Assembly: GCA_009925905.1 (NCBI GenBank)
Contig: RFPZ01000072.1
Coordinates: 1 to 5,681 of the forward strand
Length of the DNA stretch: 5,681 nt
Reading direction: 5' to 3'
From: Candidatus Aquidulcis frankliniae
Lineage (GTDB): Bacteria > Chloroflexota > Limnocylindria > Limnocylindrales > Limnocylindraceae
Every line of letters begins with the position of its first letter. The first letter of the stretch is position 1. Below the pieces are notes generated by a model. That model ran no database searches. It saw only the letters and a list, made by a program, of their open reading frames with translations, and was not told where the DNA came from. Below, one piece after another: positions 1 to 4,992 of the stretch. The position numbers and the translations under genes are program-made.

Positions 1-1
1 G

Positions 2-1063
2 CTCGTGACCACGCAGTGCGCCTCGTACTGCCGCTACTGCACACGCAGCCGTATCGTGGGCGACCCAACGCAGAACTTCAACAGCAAGGATCACGAGGCA
101 CAGCTCGAGTACCTGCGCCGCACCCCACAGGTACGTGATGTGCTGATTAGCGGTGGCGACGGACTCACCCTTGCACCAAAGCTCTTTGAGAAGATCCTGC
201 GCGGCCTGCGCGACATTCCGCATATTGAGATCATTCGCATCGGTTCGCGCGTGCCGGTCTTCATGCCGCAGCGCATCGATGACGAGCTCTGCGAGATGCT
301 CGCCAAGTACCACCCACTCTGGATGAACCTGCACTTCAATCATGCGCAGGAGATCACACCAGAGGTATCGCGCGCCGTTGACAAACTCACGCGCGCTGGC
401 ATTCCGGTCGGTAATCAGTCGGTGCTGCTTGCGGGCGTCAACGACTGCGTGCACATCATGCGCAAGCTGGTGCACAAGCTCGTTGAGAATCGCATCCGCC
501 CGTACTACATCTATCAGTGCGACCTGGTCGAAGGTTCTGGCCACTTCCGTACGCCAGTCGGCAAGGGGCTCGAGATTATTGAGGGTCTGCGCGGCCATAC
601 CAGCGGCTACGCGGTGCCAACGTACGTGATCGACTCCCCAGGTGGTGGCGGCAAGATTCCGGTGATGCCGAACTACTTGATCTCGTACAGCGACCACAAG
701 GTCGTGCTGCGCAACTACGAGGGATATATCAGCACCTACGAAGAGCCAGAGCACTACACGCGTCACGACGCCACCAAGTGTGTTGATTGCCGTGCCGCAC
801 GCCCTGAGCCAGGTCAAGAGGGAGTGTTCGGCCTGCTTGCCGGTCACGAGATGTGGATCGAGCCGAAGGGTCACGCCGAAATGCACAGCCGCGGCAACAC
901 CGAGGCGCACCGTCTGCAGGATCCGTCAAAGTGGCAGCCGCTCGGCATCGGCGGTGCCGTTGAAGGGACATCACGTGCGCCACTTGAGGTGCTCCCAGCA
1001 GGCACTGAGCCACGCCCGAAAGAGGGTGAGCCGAGCGCCGCGGCACACGGAGAGCTGCTCTAA
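2..1063 (+). CDS. kamA: KamA-family lysine 2,3-aminomutase, 5'-truncated by window edge
   Basis: Radical SAM, PLP-dependent aminomutase, expected to convert L-lysine to beta-lysine in the cytoplasm. The frame is open to the window start, so the GTG at base 5 is internal. Counting the codon at base 2 as residue 1, the [4Fe-4S]/SAM motif CxxxCxxC is C6, C10, C13; SGGD is at 50-53; the PLP-lysine motif PGGGGK ends at K218, in the context PGGGGKIPVMPNY. The two acidic residues that bind the lysine amino group in the clostridial enzyme match D174 (YQCDL) and D211 (IDSPGGGG), which favours lysine over glutamate as substrate. Candidate zinc ligands are C149 (VNDC), C260 and C263. By comparison with clostridial KAM, roughly 120 N-terminal residues are missing. 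The last 45 or so residues form a Pro/Gly/Glu-rich, probably disordered tail. EpmB is unlikely because that enzyme lacks the PGGGGK and CxxC C-terminal region. Family assignment is very secure; the exact substrate is inferred. Confidence 0.95.
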   Translation, partial: LVTTQCASYCRYCTRSRIVGDPTQNFNSKDHEAQLEYLRRTPQVRDVLISGGDGLTLAPKLFEKILRGLRDIPHIEIIRIGSRVPVFMPQRIDDELCEMLAKYHPLWMNLHFNHAQEITPEVSRAVDKLTRAGIPVGNQSVLLAGVNDCVHIMRKLVHKLVENRIRPYYIYQCDLVEGSGHFRTPVGKGLEIIEGLRGHTSGYAVPTYVIDSPGGGGKIPVMPNYLISYSDHKVVLRNYEGYISTYEEPEHYTRHDATKCVDCRAARPEPGQEGVFGLLAGHEMWIEPKGHAEMHSRGNTEAHRLQDPSKWQPLGIGGAVEGTSRAPLEVLPAGTEPRPKEGEPSAAAHGELL

Positions 1064-1096
1064 CTCTTCTCGGTGAGCGGTGCGATACTGCTGGTC

Positions 1097-1510
1097 ATGA
1101 GTAAGCCTGACAACGCCACGCTCCCGCTCCCATGGCCGCCGGTGATTGCCGAAGCACGCTCGCCGTTCACCGCAGTTCGTGTTGCCACACTCATGTTGGG
1201 TCGTCCTCGTGGTGAGCGCGAACGACTCGCCGATATTGCCGATGCGCTGAACGCTGCACACCTTGATTGGCTCTTTGAGCGCCGCGTGGTGGTCGACGAG
1301 CTGCTGCAGCTACAGGCGAACTGGTTCAGCGACTTCCGTACAACGACGGGGTTCATTGTCGAAGATGGCGATCAAGGTCCAGTGGTGACGCTCGAAGATT
1401 CGCCGCGCATGTCTGGCTGGCTCGAACGTCAAGTCGCTAAGGCACACGAAGCCTGTCGAGCGGAGCTAACCGCATTCGCTAAAAACGACCGCGCCGCTGG
1501 CGATCGCTAA
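1097..1510 (+). CDS. Conserved-looking hypothetical protein, 137 aa
   Basis: I do not recognise a family. The predicted product is soluble, with no signal peptide or membrane segment. It has a Pro-rich N-terminus (LPLPWPP near residues 9-15), a charged helical middle (about 40-80, containing DALNAAHLDWLFERR) and a charged helical C-terminus. I chose the ATG at 1097; an in-frame GTG at 1073 would add eight residues. Neither has a convincing Shine-Dalgarno sequence. An extended -10-like element, TGCGATACT at 1081-1089, sits 7 bases before the ATG, so a leaderless start is conceivable but weak. The gene starts 33 bases after kamA and its stop is 6 bases before the next gene, so it probably shares a transcript with the downstream run. 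Codon third positions are G/C-rich as in its neighbours, supporting a real gene. Confidence 0.7.
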   Translation: MSKPDNATLPLPWPPVIAEARSPFTAVRVATLMLGRPRGERERLADIADALNAAHLDWLFERRVVVDELLQLQANWFSDFRTTTGFIVEDGDQGPVVTLEDSPRMSGWLERQVAKAHEACRAELTAFAKNDRAAGDR

Positions 1511-1516
1511 CCGCGC

Positions 1517-2092
1517 ATGAAGCGTGACGATCTCATTCGTCAGACCCAAGACCTGATCGACCAGGGCGATCGCATTGCACGCGCGCCGTCGCGAGCAGCG
1601 TTGAACACCTGGCTTGCCGCAAGCGACGCGCTCTTGTCGTCGGCGTGGGGACAGATGGATCGCTATCACCAAGCTTGGCTCGACGTGGGGCGCATCGCGC
1701 AGCCGCTGCGCGGCCGACAGATCAGCGAGGGTGAGGAGGCCGACGAGGTGCGAGCCGTAGTGGCAGCGAAGGGTGCGGTGCTGCGCGCCTCACTCGACGC
1801 AGTCGAGCGACTCGGCATGCCCTTCCTTGGTGAGACGAAGGCGCGCGCCAAAGATGAGAAGGCGGGCCTTCCCGATCACTTGTTTGAGGCGCCGCACGGC
1901 TTAGCAGGTGGCGCGAGTGCGCTGCAGGCGGCCATTGACGCCGCCCGCAAGGCGGCGAGCGAGCATGAAGATCACGCCCTTAACCGAAAGCGCAGTCCTG
2001 CCAAGGGGGTGAGCTCCGCGACCGCGTTGGCGACATCGGCCTGCGCCACCTCATGCGTGATGCACAGGTGGTGCTGGAGAAGCTATCGGTGA
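1517..2092 (+). CDS. Hypothetical protein; N-terminal part of an apparently frameshifted gene
   Basis: Unrecognised soluble, mostly alpha-helical protein. The N-terminal 165 or so residues look like normal coding sequence: helical, rich in Ala, Arg, Asp and Glu, for example KRDDLIRQTQDLIDQGDRIA. After about residue 164 the reading changes character to a low-complexity Ser/Ala/Cys/Trp string ending at the TGA at 2090-2092, with a high G+C second codon position. From about base 2008 the -1 frame reads as plausible protein (GELRDRVGDIGLRHLMRDA) and joins the ORF ending at 2361. The last 27 or so residues are therefore probably out of frame, and the intact gene would span 1517-2361 and encode about 281 residues. 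The ATG at 1517 is 6 bases after the preceding stop, without a clear ribosome binding site, suggesting translational re-initiation. Function unknown. Confidence 0.65.
   Translation: MKRDDLIRQTQDLIDQGDRIARAPSRAALNTWLAASDALLSSAWGQMDRYHQAWLDVGRIAQPLRGRQISEGEEADEVRAVVAAKGAVLRASLDAVERLGMPFLGETKARAKDEKAGLPDHLFEAPHGLAGGASALQAAIDAARKAASEHEDHALNRKRSPAKGVSSATALATSACATSCVMHRWCWRSYR
2005..2009 (+). other. G5 homopolymer, probable frameshift point
   Basis: The upstream frame reads GCC AAG GGG GTG here. Adding one G, or slipping back one base on GGG, gives AAG GGG GGT GAG CTC, which enters the coding frame that ends at 2361. The run is the only obvious homopolymer in the allowed interval between the -1-frame TAA at 1981 and the first clearly coding -1-frame codons. 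Confidence 0.5.
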
Positions 2093-2361
2093 GCGTTGCT
2101 TCGGGCAGTATCAATCCGCTCAAGACCTTCACCGAACACGCCACCCCAACCTGGCGCCGCCGCCGCATCTCTATGGATGACGTCACCGATCTCTACGAAG
2201 GGCTGCGCATCGCCGTTGCCACGGTGCTCGCGGGTGAGGCGGCTGCATTCGCAGACCGCACACTCCTCGAAGGTATCGCCGTGCTGAAGTGGCACCGCCG
2301 CCTTGGTGGCGACATGCGCAAGCGCAATCGCATCCTCGCCGCCATCTATAAGGGGGCGTAA
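2053..2361 (+). CDS. Hypothetical protein; C-terminal part of the frameshifted gene
   Basis: This frame continues the protein begun at 1517 after a -1 shift. The in-frame ATG at 2053 has no ribosome binding site and lies inside the upstream ORF. Plausible coding sequence begins earlier, at about 2008, downstream of an in-frame TAA at 1981-1983, so the shift must lie between 1984 and about 2010. The product segment is helical and basic, with a WRRRR patch (residues 34-38 counted from the ATG), a middle helix DLYEGLRIAVATVLAGEAAAF and a C-terminal block with LKWHRRLGGDMRKRNRILAA. I recognise no family. It ends 2 bases before the DUF433 gene, whose AGGGGG ribosome binding site overlaps its last codons. 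As an independent gene it is doubtful; as the C-terminal half of one 281-residue protein it is likely. Confidence 0.6.
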   Translation: MRDAQVVLEKLSVSVASGSINPLKTFTEHATPTWRRRRISMDDVTDLYEGLRIAVATVLAGEAAAFADRTLLEGIAVLKWHRRLGGDMRKRNRILAAIYKGA

Positions 2362-2363
2362 CC

Positions 2364-2639
2364 ATGACCATCAAGTGGGTGCACACCGATCCGCTCGTGA
2401 TGAACGGCGAACCATTCCTGTACGGAACACGCCTTACGGTGCGTCGCCTCCTTCAATTGCGCGCCGAAGGATTCGACGGCGCACGACTCCTGAAGGAGAT
2501 GCCAGAGCTGCGCATTGTAGGCATTGCTCGGGCATATGAATTTGCCGCGGCGAATCGCGAGCACTACGCCGAATTCTTCGACGCCAATGGAGAGCTCAAG
2601 GGGCCAGGCCTCACCCCTGCAGAGTTGGCCCTCGCGTGA
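2364..2639 (+). CDS. DUF433 domain protein, 91 aa
   Basis: Small cytoplasmic protein of the DUF433 (PF04255) family. The core is visible at residues 13-60: NGEPFLYGTR with the hallmark GTR at 21-23, then LTVRRLLQLRAEGFD, then the LLKEMPEL segment that matches the family's 'I-x-x-x-Y/F-P-x-L' helix, then a final helix, IVGIARAYEFAA. About 25 further residues follow. DUF433 proteins have winged-helix/antitoxin-like folds and are often found beside PIN-type toxin genes, but no such partner is adjacent here. The ATG at 2364 is supported by AGGGGG at 2351-2356. The gene starts 2 bases after the preceding stop, and its TGA overlaps the GTG of the SufT-like gene (GTGA, 2636-2639), so it is part of an operon. 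A regulatory role in that operon is a guess. Confidence 0.85.
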   Translation: MTIKWVHTDPLVMNGEPFLYGTRLTVRRLLQLRAEGFDGARLLKEMPELRIVGIARAYEFAAANREHYAEFFDANGELKGPGLTPAELALA

Positions 2640-2956
2640 CGGAAGAGACGCTCGCCGCACCTACGCCGTTTGACGCACAGAAGCGCGCCACCGAGCTCGC
2701 GATCCTTGACGCACTGCGTTCCGTTGTTGATCCCGAGATCGGCATGAACGTGGTGGAGCTCGCACTCATTCGCCAGGTGCTTGTGGGCGAGACCGAATCC
2801 GAAGTGAAGATGATCCTCACCACGCCATTCTGCCCATACGCCGGCTCAATGCTCGCGCAGGTGAAAGAGGCGGCCGAATCGGTGCTCGAACATCCGGTGA
2901 AGGTCACGCTACTCGCCGAGCGCTGGGATCCGAAAGATGCCGGTCTCGCCTGGTGA
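2636..2956 (+). CDS. sufT: MIP18/DUF59 family protein, SufT-like Fe-S maturation factor
   Basis: Cytoplasmic 106-residue FSCA-domain (DUF59, PF01883) protein. Family hallmarks: helix ILDALRSV, then VDPEIGMNVVELALI (D32-P33-E34), strand VKMILTTPFCP with the invariant cysteine at C66, helix GSMLAQVKEAAESVLEH, and a final strand with ERWDP (W97). SufT and MIP18 proteins assist assembly or delivery of Fe-S clusters to target enzymes. PaaD-type proteins share the domain but usually carry a C-terminal Cys-rich region, which is absent here, so SufT-like is the better call. The GTG start overlaps the DUF433 stop and the TGA overlaps the next GTG, indicating coupled translation. The location, about 2 kb upstream of rrf2-sufC but in a separate unit, is consistent with a role in the same pathway. 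Family very secure; the symbol is probable only. Confidence 0.85.
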   Translation: MTEETLAAPTPFDAQKRATELAILDALRSVVDPEIGMNVVELALIRQVLVGETESEVKMILTTPFCPYAGSMLAQVKEAAESVLEHPVKVTLLAERWDPKDAGLAW

Positions 2957-3381
2957 GTGACGAACTGAAACTGCCGCCAAGCAAGGTCGCCACCGGCGAC
3001 CTCTTTGTTGTCGGCGCCGAACTCGCCACGAACCCCGACGCCTGGAACAGACTCGAAGAGGGGCGCACCAAAGTGTCGCCAAAGATGTTGGCGCGCATCA
3101 ACACCTTGCTTGCTTCTACCGAAGCAGTCATCGAATTCCCAAAGGACTTCGTGATTCCAGGGTCAAGCAAAGCGTCATCCGCGATTGAGCTAGCGCGAAC
3201 GATCATTCGTCGTGCAGAGCGTTGGTGCGTGACGCTCGGCCGCGAAGGCCTACTCCCGGGTGAACATCTCTTGGCGTATTTAAATCGCCTTGCCGACCTG
3301 CTCTGGCTGCTCGCGCGTCAGGCGGAGAAACTGGAAGCGTCGGCAACACGATCCGTTTCGCAGACGCCCGTTCGCGACTAA
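2953..3381 (+). CDS. PduO-type corrinoid adenosyltransferase homologue lacking the N-terminal ATP motif
   Basis: The product matches the middle and C-terminus of PduO/MMAB-type ATP:cob(I)alamin adenosyltransferases (PF01923), which transfer adenosyl from ATP to cob(I)alamin. Seen: DLFVVGAELAT (16-26), matching the family's helix 'LF-x-x-G-x-x-LAT'; FVIPGSS (66-72), matching 'FILPGG'; ARTIIRRAER (81-90) with the catalytic RRAER; and LNRLADLLWLLAR (110-122), matching 'NRLSDxLFxxAR'. Missing: the first 60 or so residues, including the TKTGDxGxT loop and the 'AYGxVDELNS' helix that complete the ATP site. At 142 residues it is shorter than the usual 180-190. The upstream frame holds no trace of the missing part; that DNA encodes the SufT-like protein in another frame. 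Start GTG at 2953 overlaps the preceding stop (GTGA). Homology is strong; whether it is an active adenosyltransferase is open. Confidence 0.8.
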   Translation: MSDELKLPPSKVATGDLFVVGAELATNPDAWNRLEEGRTKVSPKMLARINTLLASTEAVIEFPKDFVIPGSSKASSAIELARTIIRRAERWCVTLGREGLLPGEHLLAYLNRLADLLWLLARQAEKLEASATRSVSQTPVRD

Positions 3382-4427
3382 CTGCGGTTGAGGATTCTCC
3401 TCGGGTCGCGCGGAATTCGATAGCGAACACTCCCACCACGTCGTCGGTAACCGATCTTTTCATACAGGGTGTTCGCATCGGTGAGCGACTCAGTATCTAC
3501 GCCGAGCATGGAACCTTCGTAGCCATCGCGCTTGGCCGCCCGAAGGTGGCGTTCAATGAGCATCGCTGCCAGTCCACGTCGGCGATGAGCACGGTGAACT
3601 CCCAGATGTCCGATCCATCGAACATGTCCAACCGTCGAAGCATCTTGTGGAAATTCTGAAGTTAGTTGTAGCGCGACAGGCTCACCGTCTCTATTCAGCA
3701 CCACCTCTGAACTCTGCAGTCGCATTGATCCTTCGCTCAGCACGTCGCGCCATCCCTCTGGAGTAATGTCCCATGACCCCCAGTGGTCGGAAAAGCAGTG
3801 ATTCCGAAGCTGCCGCAACAGTTCCGAGTTGAGCTCCGTCGCCGGCACCACGTTGTACCCGTAAGGAACCACAACGCCTTCCACGTCATCGGTGGTGCGT
3901 CGATCCTCAAATCGCAGTTGCATATCTGCGTAGAATCGAATGGGCGTAGCGCCGTGGGATTCGAGCAATCTTCGCGCAGATTGATCAACATCTGGAAGGT
4001 GTACAAATACCTCACCGTTCGGATGGTCACTGAGAAGTTGCTCGGCACGATCGAGAGACCAGGAGAGTACTGCTCGGCCAACCCCCCGCCGCTGGTGGTG
4101 TGGATGCACGTTCCCGAAGACAAAAACACCCGGCGTGCTGTTGGAGTTTCTCCACGCCATCCCCCACGCAATGACCGACAGGCTCGAGTTCTCGGTTGAG
4201 ACGTCTTCTATGACAACGACGTCAGCGAGCAGGTCTACTCCCTCTCCGGTGAACTCGTCCTTCATGTCCTCTTCGCTGGTCATCAGCGGGTATCCAATCT
4301 CGCTGGAGCACGCATTGATCAGGGCTGAGATCGACATGGCATCACGGCCTAGCTCTGCGGGGCGCGTGCGATAGCCACTGGGGAGGTGGGCGCGCAGTCG
4401 ATCAAGCGGTGTGAGAGCAGCACTCAT
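3378..4427 (-). CDS. Tandem-GNAT-domain acetyltransferase, 349 aa
   Basis: Predicted cytoplasmic acetyl-CoA-dependent N-acetyltransferase with two GNAT domains. Domain 1 spans about residues 18-175 and has the pyrophosphate-binding loop QRRGVGR at 112-118 after VFGNVHP. Domain 2 spans about 190-340, with LGVHRAHRRRGLAAML at 275-290 (loop RRRGLA, 282-287) and the typical C-terminal GVDTESLTDANTLYEKIGY (309-327). Two-domain architecture and length resemble mycothiol synthase MshD, but I cannot assign that substrate and no other mycothiol gene is present. Both loops look intact. The ATG at 4427 has no upstream Shine-Dalgarno; the sequence just before it (GATAACCT, then 5 bases) could be a -10 of a leaderless transcript. 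It is divergent from rrf2 across 59 bases containing an inverted repeat, so it may share that control. Its TAG interlocks with the convergent upstream gene's TAA. Confidence 0.88.
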   Translation of the reverse strand: MSAALTPLDRLRAHLPSGYRTRPAELGRDAMSISALINACSSEIGYPLMTSEEDMKDEFTGEGVDLLADVVVIEDVSTENSSLSVIAWGMAWRNSNSTPGVFVFGNVHPHHQRRGVGRAVLSWSLDRAEQLLSDHPNGEVFVHLPDVDQSARRLLESHGATPIRFYADMQLRFEDRRTTDDVEGVVVPYGYNVVPATELNSELLRQLRNHCFSDHWGSWDITPEGWRDVLSEGSMRLQSSEVVLNRDGEPVALQLTSEFPQDASTVGHVRWIGHLGVHRAHRRRGLAAMLIERHLRAAKRDGYEGSMLGVDTESLTDANTLYEKIGYRRRGGSVRYRIPRDPRRILNRS

Positions 4428-4443
4428 TGCGCTAGGTTATCGT

Positions 4444-4470
4444 TATCTCCGACCAAAAGCGTCGGAGATA
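4444..4470. promoter_or_regulatory. Perfect 10-bp inverted repeat, candidate IscR-type operator
   Basis: Arms TATCTCCGAC (4444-4453) and GTCGGAGATA (4461-4470) are exactly reverse complementary, with spacer CAAAAGC. The site lies in the 59-base region between the divergent GNAT and rrf2 genes, ending 6 bases before the rrf2 ribosome binding site. The E. coli IscR type 1 site has 9-bp arms ending in GAC...GTC with a 7-base A/T-centred spacer; this repeat has the same 9-7-9 spacing, the same inner GAC...GTC and pyrimidines before GAC. It differs at two bases in each arm and at both spacer ends. Autoregulation by the adjacent Rrf2 protein is a reasonable inference. It could also fold as a hairpin in a 5' leader. 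It has no T-tract on either strand, so it is not a classical terminator. Confidence 0.65.
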
Positions 4471-4476
4471 GACCCC

Positions 4477-4482
4477 AGGAGG
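4477..4482 (+). promoter_or_regulatory. Ribosome binding site of rrf2 (decides the GTG start)
   Basis: AGGAGG lies 4 bases before GTG 4487. It supports an N-terminal extension of about 18 residues ahead of the usual Rrf2 start region (FSTRGEYGVR). No ATG, GTG or TTG codon nearer that motif is in frame; the codons just before it are GCG GTC GCG TTC. Confidence 0.75.
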
Positions 4483-4486
4483 CCCA

Positions 4487-4978
4487 GTGAACGACCACCA
4501 GGAACCCGGCGCCCGCGGACTGCATGGCAGCGGTGCGGTCGCGTTCAGCACGCGCGGCGAGTATGGGGTGCGCTTCATGGTCGCCCTCGCCCGTATGGAC
4601 CACGGCGAGCCTGTCTCGCTGACCGATATTGCCGAACAAGAAGATCTGCCCCGCGCCTACCTGGAGCAGATCATTGGCGGCCTCCGCGACGCGGGCATTA
4701 TCGACAGCCAGCGCGGCGCCCACGGTGGCTACCGCCTCGCACGTCCGGCGAACGAGGTCCGCATGGGTGCGGTACTGAAGGCGCTCGAGGGCCCAATCGT
4801 GCCGATGGCCTGCCTCGCCGAAGAGGGGAGCTCCTGCAACCGCGCCGGCAACTGCACCGTGACCCAGCTTTGGAGTCGCGTACGTGACTCGGTGAACGAG
4901 GCGCTCGATTCGTTCACCCTCGCTGACCTCGCCGCACCCGGTTCACCGATCGCCCTGACCGTTTCAGCAAAGCACTGA
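4487..4978 (+). CDS. Rrf2/IscR-family Fe-S-sensing transcriptional regulator
   Basis: Rrf2-family winged-helix DNA-binding regulator, 163 residues. FSTRGEYGVRFMVALA (20-35) is the classic N-terminal helix. The HTH spans about 43-72 (VSLTDIAEQEDLPRAYLEQII) and the wing is RGAHGGYRLA (76-85). Cluster-ligand cysteines C109, C117 and C123 (C-x7-C-x5-C) precede the dimer helix and the C-terminal LDSFTLADL. The arrangement resembles IscR-like Rrf2 proteins, although the E. coli IscR histidine ligand (three residues after the third Cys) is Thr here, so a fourth ligand would have to come from elsewhere. A role as Fe-S-responsive repressor or activator of the SUF operon is inferred from sufC starting 14 bases downstream and from the palindrome just upstream. 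About 18 extra N-terminal residues precede the conserved domain; the GTG is supported by AGGAGG. Family certain; IscR versus another Rrf2 subgroup is not settled. Confidence 0.92.
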   Translation: MNDHQEPGARGLHGSGAVAFSTRGEYGVRFMVALARMDHGEPVSLTDIAEQEDLPRAYLEQIIGGLRDAGIIDSQRGAHGGYRLARPANEVRMGAVLKALEGPIVPMACLAEEGSSCNRAGNCTVTQLWSRVRDSVNEALDSFTLADLAAPGSPIALTVSAKH

Positions 4979-4981
4979 GAG

Positions 4982-4986
4982 AGGAG
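4982..4986 (+). promoter_or_regulatory. Ribosome binding site of sufC
   Basis: AGGAG lies 6 bases upstream of the ATG at 4993, in the 14-base gap after the rrf2 stop. The short gap without a terminator indicates co-transcription of rrf2 and sufC. Confidence 0.7.
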
Positions 4987-4992
4987 ACGAAC

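Noticed and set aside
1049..1062. Short palindrome AGAGC-T-GCTCT at the end of kamA
   Set aside because: The loop is one base and there is no T-tract, so it cannot act as a terminator; it is probably a coincidence of coding sequence.
2..1063. KamA as EpmB (EF-P lysine aminomutase) or glutamate 2,3-aminomutase
   Set aside because: EpmB lacks the PGGGGK and C-terminal CxxC region seen here. Glutamate aminomutase replaces the two substrate-binding aspartates, which are both present (D174, D211).
2005..2048. Programmed -1 frameshifting signal
   Set aside because: The site is not a standard X-XXY-YYZ heptamer, and the only stem seen downstream is 5 bp and about 19 bases away; a homopolymer indel is simpler.
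2364..2639. DUF433 gene as the antitoxin of a toxin-antitoxin pair
   Set aside because: No PIN-domain or DUF5615-type toxin gene is adjacent; the following gene is SufT-like and the preceding one is an unrelated helical protein.
3737..4374. Open frames on both strands overlapping the GNAT gene (such as 3783-4199 + and 3737-4171 -)
   Set aside because: No recognisable domains, odd residue composition and full overlap with a clear two-domain GNAT coding sequence; they are shadow frames.
3378..4427. GNAT gene as a recently acquired foreign gene
   Set aside because: Sampled blocks were about 52-58% G+C against 57-67% in neighbours; the ranges overlap and no mobile element or repeat borders the gene.
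4444..4470. Inverted repeat as an intrinsic terminator
   Set aside because: No T-tract follows on either strand, and the site lies between divergent gene starts, where no transcript needs to end.
4411..4887. A long + strand frame overlapping the rrf2 gene
   Set aside because: The translation is Arg/Pro-rich low-complexity sequence typical of an out-of-frame reading of G+C-rich DNA, and the Rrf2 motifs are in the other frame.
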